This document shows positions 58,155-64,000 of a stretch of DNA of 64,000 nt, piece by piece (within the stretch, counting starts at the first letter, position 1; every line of letters starts with the position of its first letter). Origin of the DNA: Aradus depressus (lineage: Eukaryota > Arthropoda > Insecta > Hemiptera > Aradidae); the NCBI GenBank assembly GCA_963662175.1, contig OY759217.1, forward strand, positions 49,886,108 to 49,950,107, in the 5' to 3' direction. Below the pieces are notes generated by a model that was not told the origin of the DNA, made no database searches, and worked only from the letters and a program-made list of their open reading frames with translations. Made by a program: the position numbers and the translations under genes.

Positions 58155-58460
58155 CACTCTATTACTTCCCGAGATATACCAAGTATAGGGAAAGTTATGT
58201 AATCGGACAGAAATTCGATGATGATTTTTTACCTATTGATCTTCATCCAAATCAGTTCGATTGTTCAAAGGCTAATCAGAAAGGTAGTAGAGTAGTTAAT
58301 GGGTGCTGGAGAAACAAAGTTCCAGTTAAATACCGAGAAAATGATCACATCTTTTTTACGAAGCCTTAAAACGTGAAATTCCGTTGAAAACTCGATCTCG
58401 GATTTTCGCACGATTACAATACTTCCTTACACTAAACGGTATAAGAAAGTAAAAATGTTT
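58155..58460. mobile_element. GGGGAAGT family tails, two
   Basis: 58160-58235 is an inverted tail (ACTTCCCGAGATATACCAAG, TATAGGGAAAGTTATG). 58375-58460 is a forward tail with ATTCCGTTGAAAACTCGATC and TACACTAAACGGTATAAGA. A similar forward tail is at 10200-10270. Confidence 0.6.
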
Positions 58461-58509
58461 GTTCACATGTTATTGACGTCATATCATCAAAATGTCTCAC
58501 TCAAATGGC

Positions 58510-58895
58510 CATTCTTCAAATTAAAGTTTTGGGCATATATATTTAGTAATTATAAATAAATAACAGTACCTTTTTTGCGGATCAATTTTACTGTTAATTC
58601 ACTCCTACTTAGTTCATCTCATCTTAAGCCTAAACAGAACTCTCTGTCCATCTTCACATCTCAACCCAGATCTCGACTCCATGGACTCCTCTACACTAAT
58701 TCAAAAACAGCTGATGGTCGTGTTTTCTTTTTTATTCATTTGTTTTAAAAGAAAATGCATTCATATTATTTATTTACTAATTCTGTTGCTTCTTGGATTT
58801 TATAGAAAAATATATATAATTAATTTTTTAATATTAATAATTCAAATGTGTGTATTTTTTATACATCACTATATATATAGCAACATTTTACCATA
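58510..58895. repeat. Uninterrupted copy of the repeat hit by Tc1
   Basis: About 385 bp that match 61371-61483 plus 63109-63370 with scattered changes. The empty target TA is at 58610-58611 in the context CTCCTACTTAGTTCATC. Confidence 0.85.
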
Positions 58896-58942
58896 TTGAT
58901 AAGAGACTTCGATGGTAGACTATCTACAGATCTATAGACGGA

Positions 58943-59160
58943 GGCCTCGGTGGCTAGGTGGTTAGAGTAACTGCATATTTTTTCGAAATCCCATTTTTTT
59001 TTGTAATTAGCAATGTAATGATTAGAGGCAGTAACAAGGCCGGGAGAGCCTGCTAGTTTGCTGTACATGATATGTAGGACAGGACTGTTGCTGTTGGTAC
59101 AGGTGTGATGAGACACACATCTTGATGCGACAACACACCGCCGCCACACCACTGAATATT
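58943..59160 (+). mobile_element. Different tRNA-headed SINE-like sequence
   Basis: GGAGGCCTCGGTGGCTAGGT, GGTTAGAGTAACTGCAT contains a perfect A box (TGGCTAGGTGG) as in a tRNA start, but no B box follows. The downstream body is GC-richer than its surroundings. A frame on the - strand here is not supported by anything else. Confidence 0.5.
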
Positions 59161-59334
59161 CAACAACTGTACGTCCCTATGGCACCACTAATATATCTAT
59201 ATCTATATCCGTCTAGCTAATATTGTATCTACTTCCTATATTTTTACTTAGTCTATTTTCAAAATTTAAGAAATTATTAAAACATTCAATAGTGCGTCAT
59301 GCCTCATGACGTCATTATATACTTATATTATTAT

Positions 59335-59700
59335 GTTATAAGTTAAAAATACGATGTGGAGTTTTCAACGGAATTTCATGTTTTCCAACCCCAAGATTTA
59401 AAATATGAAACAAAAAATGTCTGTTTGTCTAGCTGTATGTGTCTGTGAACGCGATAACTCCCGATAGAATGAATGATTTTATAAGTTGAATGGCCGGCAG
59501 TTATTAACGAGTTTTGAGTTAAGCTCCTCCTAATCCTCCCCACTTTCCTTTTGGTCGATTTGGCTGATAATTTAAGTCGTCAATTTGGATACATGTAATT
59601 TCGGGTGAATGTATTCATTGTATTGGTAGTTATCACAGCCACAGACATGGGATTTTTATCTATGCCGTATTTCATAACTTCACTTATACTGACCCCACAG
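59335..59700 (-). mobile_element. GGGGAAGT family copy, decayed
   Basis: GATGTGGAGTTTTCAACGGA then AATTTCATGTTTTCCAAC in the inverted tail context, followed by CGGCAGTTATTAACGAGTTT in the other direction. Mixed orientation suggests a rearranged copy. Confidence 0.55.
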
Positions 59701-60186
59701 ATCTACCCAAAATGGAAGTTCTTCTGTTGTTTTTTGTAAAGATCCACATTCGTATCTAGTTGGGTTCTTCATCCCTACGCAGATGACCCAAAACCTGTAA
59801 TCTAAGTACAGTTACGCCACGATAGATTTACACACATGAAATAAAGTAAAAAACTTAAAAAAAAAACAAAAAAAAAACAAGCAGGGATACTGAAGGAGAA
59901 TTGAGGGAAGTGGTCTGAGAGGTTTAAGGACTCAGATCATGAACCCCCCCCCCCCCCCCCCCCCCCCAGCCCATCCCTCCTACAAAAAGGATATATACAC
60001 AGAAACACGCACAAAAAATACCTGCGTCGTCAACAAAGTGGGTGTGAAAGTCAAATATCTGCCTGAGTCTCAGACCAGGGTTGGGTCGTCAGAATATTTG
60101 GTGTAGCTTACGCATTAAATATATTATTTCAGTTAAACCATAACATGGTAATTGGATACGCCATACAATTCTGTACTGTTAGTTAA

Positions 60187-60354
60187 TGTGACTCTTGTCC
60201 GGGCTTTAACCACGAGGTCTTAAGGATCTTTAACAAGTACCTGACATCGCACAGGCTCGGAACCATCGGTTAACGTCCCACTCGAAAGATGGCGTGTTCA
60301 AGGTTTATTAACTCCCAAATAAAAAAAACCTAGCCGGGTTTCGAACCCGCAATC
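60187..60354 (-). mobile_element. SINE copy, part of body deleted
   Basis: Tail GTGACTCTTGTCCGGGC joins directly to GGATCTTTAACAAGTACCTG. Inverted centre CACTCGAAAGATGGCGTG, B box GCCGGGTTTCGAACCCGC. Confidence 0.83.
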
Positions 60355-60462
60355 AAAATAGCTTATAAACCGGTAAAAACTGAATACCGAATTTCTCACC
60401 GATTACGTAATTTCTATCCTTACAGTTGGGGAAGTAAACAATGTGAGCAGCAGAGTTAGTTA

Positions 60463-60771
60463 CTATGACTCATGCCCGGGCTTTAACTACGAAGTCATAT
60501 CGCCTACTACCAGAGAGCTCTTTCGTCACAGGGATATGAGCCCGACTCTACTATGGGAGTCCTAAATTTTGCCTACACAAAATTTTTATTCACCTAGGGC
60601 AGGTGTCTTTAACGAGTGCCTGACATCGTACAGGCTAGGGACCATCGCTTAACGTCCCATCCGAAGGACGGCATACTTGAGTTTATTTTACCTCCGAGAT
60701 AAAATAAACTAAGGGCCTCGGCCGGGTTTCGAATCCACGATCTTGAGCTCAGAAGGCAAGCACGCATACTA
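60463..60771 (-). mobile_element. SINE copy, nearly full length
   Basis: Tail TATGACTCATGCCCGGGC, inverted centre CATCCGAAGGACGGCATACT, B box GCCGGGTTTCGAATCC. Ends just before the A box. Confidence 0.87.
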
Positions 60772-60812
60772 TATTGTGTTAAAAAAATGATTGTTAATGT
60801 TAAATAAAACTA

Positions 60813-60877
60813 AATAAATAAAATTATAAATAATAATTACTAATAATTAGTAATTATTATTTATAATTTTATTTATT
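60813..60877. repeat. Perfect 30-bp hairpin, 5-base loop
   Basis: Arms 60813-60842 and 60848-60877 are exact inverse copies (AATAAATAAAATTATAAATA onward) around loop ATAAT. It is extremely AT-rich, directly beside a SINE end. It could be a tiny MITE or chance slippage; no TSD is obvious. Confidence 0.85.
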
Positions 60878-61483
60878 ATTTGGCGATAATTATTGATATA
60901 ATAATATTATGCAAATTAAATAATAATAATTAAATAAACAATAAATTACCACATTTCCTGTAGACATTTTATAACTGGTCTTTTACTAAATTTTGATTTC
61001 TACAGTAATTTCAGAAAAGGGCCCTAAAAAAATATCAAAAGTTCAAGACGAGCAATTTTTTAGAAAGTGCACGTATATTTAAAAAAATTTCAACTAACAA
61101 ACTTTTCATTTGGATTTCTAAAGAGATGCCTTATGTTTTAAAAAAAAAATTTTGCAATAATATTAAATCTAATCCAAAGGTTTTCAAATGACCTTACTGA
61201 GCCAACAGGGAAAATGAATAGAATAGAATTTACGAGAACAAATAATTGGGTTTATTTTCTTACATTTACATTATAAAATTAAAAACTAAACATTGGAACA
61301 AAAATCAAAAGAAAAATAGTAAAAACTAAATTCATAAAACTATTTCAATCTTTTTTCTGTTTTATATTTTAGCCATTCTTCAAATTTAAGTTATATATTT
61401 TTGGGCTTATATATTTTTTACATATAAATAAATAACAGTACCTTCTTTGCGCATCAATTTTATTGTTAAGTCACACCTACTTA

Positions 61484-61706
61484 CACTCTATCAAAAAATT
61501 CTGTGAACACTCACCTGGGTTTCCTTCAATTTGTTATTGTGGGCATAGGAAAAAAATGTTCACAAGGAAATTACACTTGTTTAACACAATAATCAATAAA
61601 CACTTTAGTTCCCCAAAGATAACACAAAATATTATTCAACTATATAGTATAATAAAATTTTAATTGAAAATAACGTCCCTTAAGGGCAAAAAAAGTCTGT
61701 GAACAC
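61484..61706 (+). repeat. Left inverted repeat of the Tc1 element
   Basis: About 223 bp. Its reverse complement is at 62886-63108 with only about ten differences. Outer repeat near 61500-61512 and inner repeat near 61695-61706 share TCTGTGAACACT. Confidence 0.93.
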
Positions 61707-61826
61707 TTACCTATATAAACAGAGATGAGCCTACAGCCAAACAACAAAACAACAAGAAGGGATTAGCTTCATAACAACTGTCCCCTATCAATGGAAGTGC
61801 TCAGTAGTATTTATTAAGCCATCAAT

Positions 61827-62861
61827 ATGGAAGTGCAAATAGCAGTTCGTGAATTGATTGTTAAGTTAAGAAACGAAGGAAGAAGTATTCGCGAAATAGG
61901 CAAAATAGTAAAGAAAAATCCTTCTACAGTGCATAATATTATTAAAAGATTCAATGAATTAGGCTGTGCTTCCAGCAGACCACGATGTGGACGCCCTACC
62001 AAGATAAATAGCCTTCACACACGAGAAATCTTAAAAACTGTTCGTGATGAACCCAGTACCAGTGCGCCAAAAATTGCAGAAATCTTGTTACGTGACTATG
62101 GCGTAACAGTAACACCTCAAACCATAAGAAACAGGTTACATGAGAATGGTTATAATGGTAGGGTTCCTCGGAAGAAACCATTTATAAGTGAAATGAACCG
62201 TAAGCGCCGTTTACAGTTCGCAAAAGAATTTGTTCAAAAGCCTCTAATGTTTTGGCAGTCAATCATTTTCTCTGATGAAAATAAATTTAGTGTGTTTAGA
62301 TCAGATGGACGACAAAAAGTGTGGCGAAAAGCAAAGGAGGCTTTGAAACAAAAAAATTTACGATCCACAATGAAACATGGAGGTGGTGGTATTATGGTCT
62401 GGGGATGTATGAGTAGTAGAGGAGTTGGAAATCTCCATGTTATTGATGGAATAATGGACAAATATGTGTATATTGAAATATTAAGAAATCATTTAAAGAA
62501 AAGTGCCGAGAAATTGGGGTTGGAAAGAACATTTCTGTTTCAGCAGGATAATGACCCCAAGCACACAGCTCATTTAGTTAAGGAGTGGCTTCTGTACAAC
62601 GCACCACGTCGCCTTAATACTCCTCCCCAGTCACCAGACCTTAATCCCATAGAACATTTATGGGATGAAATTAAACGCCGAATAGGAGTACGTGGCGTGA
62701 AAAACAAAGCAGAACGGAAAGCAGCCGTTGCAGAAGAATGGGGCACGATTTCCGAAAAAGTGACCAAGATTAGTAGGATCCATGAAAAAAAGATTAATAG
62801 AAATTATAAAGAACAAAGGAGGGCCTACCAGCTTCTAAAACATTTATTATTATTGATTTAA
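61827..62861 (+). CDS. Tc1 transposase, intact, DD34E
   Basis: 344 residues with no stop or frameshift, the usual Tc1 length. It cuts and pastes its element at TA sites. Residues 1-45 form a first helix-turn-helix (REIGKIVKKNPSTVHNIIKR), RPRCGRPTK at 51-59 is the GRPR-like minor-groove motif, and a second helix-turn-helix follows to about residue 110. The catalytic triad is visible: D150 in SDENKF, D241 in QQDNDPKH and E276 in NPIEHLWDE. There are 34 residues between the last two. A glycine-rich box KHGGGGIMVWGC is at 184-194. The start ATG at 61827 is preceded by the inner repeat and a short leader. It may be active, but sequence alone cannot show that. Confidence 0.96.
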   Translation: MEVQIAVRELIVKLRNEGRSIREIGKIVKKNPSTVHNIIKRFNELGCASSRPRCGRPTKINSLHTREILKTVRDEPSTSAPKIAEILLRDYGVTVTPQTIRNRLHENGYNGRVPRKKPFISEMNRKRRLQFAKEFVQKPLMFWQSIIFSDENKFSVFRSDGRQKVWRKAKEALKQKNLRSTMKHGGGGIMVWGCMSSRGVGNLHVIDGIMDKYVYIEILRNHLKKSAEKLGLERTFLFQQDNDPKHTAHLVKEWLLYNAPRRLNTPPQSPDLNPIEHLWDEIKRRIGVRGVKNKAERKAAVAEEWGTISEKVTKISRIHEKKINRNYKEQRRAYQLLKHLLLLI

Positions 62862-62885
62862 AAAAATAATTACCTCATATTATAT

Positions 62886-63108
62886 GTGTTCACAGACTTT
62901 TTTTGCATGTAAGGGACGTTATTTTCAATTAAAATTGCATTACACTATATTGTTGAATAATATTTTGTGTTATCTTTTGGGAAATAAAGTGTTTATTGAT
63001 TATTGTGTTTAACAAGTGTAATTTCCTTGTGAACATTTTTTTCCTATGCCCACAATAACAAATTGAAGGAAACCCAGGTGAGTGTTCACAGAATTTTTTG
63101 ATAGAGTG
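62886..63108 (-). repeat. Right inverted repeat of the Tc1 element
   Basis: Partner of the left end. The inner copy of the direct repeat lies at its inner edge (GTGTTCACAGA near 62886) and the outer copy near 63081. Confidence 0.93.
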
Positions 63109-63379
63109 TAGTTCATCACATCTTAAGCCTAAACAACAACTCTCGGTCCACCTTCGCATCTCAGACTCCATTGACTCCTCTACACTAATTCAATAACAGC
63201 TGATGGCCGTGTTTTGTTTTTTATTCATTTGTTTAAAAAGAAAATGAATTCATATTATTTATTTACTAATTCAGTTGCTTCTTGGATTTTATAGAAAAAT
63301 AAATATAATTAATTTTTCAATATTAATAATTTAAATGTGTGTATTTTTTATACATCACAATATACTACTACTATACAAT

Positions 63380-63790
63380 TATTTTTTTACAAATAGGTAT
63401 TTACAACTGTATAAATAATGTATACCAGCAAATTTGCTAAAAAAGTAAAATATGGCATTATCAAAATCACCCAGTGGTGATACTCCCTAAGCACTGAGTT
63501 GCACTCATTTTTAACTCAATGTTACTGTTCTCTAGAGGATTATTATGGAAACTAACTTTTTGTTCCTGGATTTAGCAGAACCCTAAAGTTCAAGTCCCTA
63601 AGTCTATATCGGTCATAACACTGCTTTGTATATAAGTCGTTTCATTTTCAAAGTTAATTTAGATCTTTAGTCTAATAGTCTTAGTAACAGTTTTTAGCGT
63701 CTATTCATTTCTTGTATTTTTTCAGTCTCGTGTGAGGTTTCCATGTTAATCGCTTAAAAAGTAGAAGGAATAGGATAGCAGACATTGATA
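63380..63790 (-). mobile_element. Second, shorter copy of the 25-kb LINE-associated repeat
   Basis: 63380-63530 matches 24660-24830 (CAACTGTATAAATAAT, CACTGAGTTGCACTCAT). 63575-63790 matches 25295-25520 (AGTTCAAGTCC, GTCTTAGTAACAGTTT). The material carrying the palindrome is deleted here. Confidence 0.75.
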
Positions 63791-63799
63791 TTTGAAAGG

Positions 63800-64000
63800 C
63801 TGACTTTTTTAAAGAAGAAAAATAGAAAAACTGAACTGCCAACTATATTTGGAAAGTGAAAGGACAGCAGACCGGAAAAGAAGGCCTTAAATGAAATTGT
63901 ATTGTTACTGTAATTCTGTATAACTCTTAGAAAAATAATAATATTTATATAATATATATTATATCAAATTTTTTAACGTTAAAAAGAAATATATATATAT
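63800..64000. other. Window end, AT-rich
   Basis: Nothing recognised; a TA tract closes the window. Confidence 0.5.

Larger units (their letters stand above)
61484..63108 (+). mobile_element. Complete Tc1-like transposon with long IR/DR ends
   Basis: Element beginning CACTCTATC and ending GATAGAGTG, flanked by TA at 61482-61483 and 63109-63110. The inverted ends are about 223 bp each (61484-61706 and 62886-63108) and nearly identical. Each holds an outer and an inner short direct repeat around TCTGTGAACAC, the IR/DR layout known from Sleeping Beauty-type elements. One open transposase lies inside. The near identity of the ends and the intact frame indicate a recent insertion. Confidence 0.95.
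61371..63370. repeat. Unnamed repeat interrupted by the Tc1 insertion
   Basis: The flanks 61371-61483 and 63109-63370 together match the uninterrupted stretch 58510-58895. Shared landmarks are AACAGTACCTT, CTTAAGCCTAAACA and GACTCCTCTACACTAATTCA. The repeat was therefore present before the transposon arrived. I see no coding content in it. Confidence 0.85.

Noticed and set aside
58859..59152. 97-codon - strand frame
   Set aside because: It overlaps a tRNA-like SINE head and AT-rich sequence; no motif or splice context.

Overview
This is a window of AT-rich animal nuclear DNA. It has spliced genes with small exons, GT-AG introns full of transposon remnants, simple repeats and a satellite array. 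Jockey-type LINE remnants, mariner and Tc1 elements and tRNA-headed SINEs suggest an invertebrate, most likely an arthropod. I cannot name the species, and nothing looks bacterial or viral.

Two host genes lie tail to tail. On the + strand, four exons (3912-8366) encode the last 191 residues of a HAX1-like protein; its 5' exons lie left of the window. On the - strand, 22 exons (53943 down to 10810) encode about 1,276 residues of a long coiled-coil protein. It ends in a GRAB-like domain and an LKDLL-like tail that match TRIP11/GMAP-210, the cis-Golgi golgin. All 26 exons join in compatible phases, and both spliced reading frames stay open to their stops. The N-terminal exons of the golgin are not visible and should lie to the right.

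Region by region: 1-3813 is a satellite of 31 near-identical 123-bp units inside or beside the HAX1-like gene. 3.9-8.5 kb holds the HAX1-like 3' half, with a long palindrome, a mariner fragment and a jockey RT remnant in its introns. 8.5-10.8 kb is the repeat-rich intergenic gap. 10.8-54 kb is the golgin gene. 54-64 kb has no host exon that I can support; it is a repeat field with a LINE tail, a cluster of same-direction SINEs, a perfect AT hairpin and one apparently intact Tc1 transposon (61484-63108) with an open 344-residue DD34E transposase.

Two repeat families dominate. One is a tRNA-headed SINE with a strongly conserved central block (about 20 copies). The other is a non-coding family with ACTTCCCC/GGGGAAGT ends and internal modules of about 130 bp. 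I do not recognise the second; it is the best candidate here for an undescribed element. The most instructive structure is the Tc1 insertion, because a second, empty copy of its target repeat lies 3 kb away in the same window.
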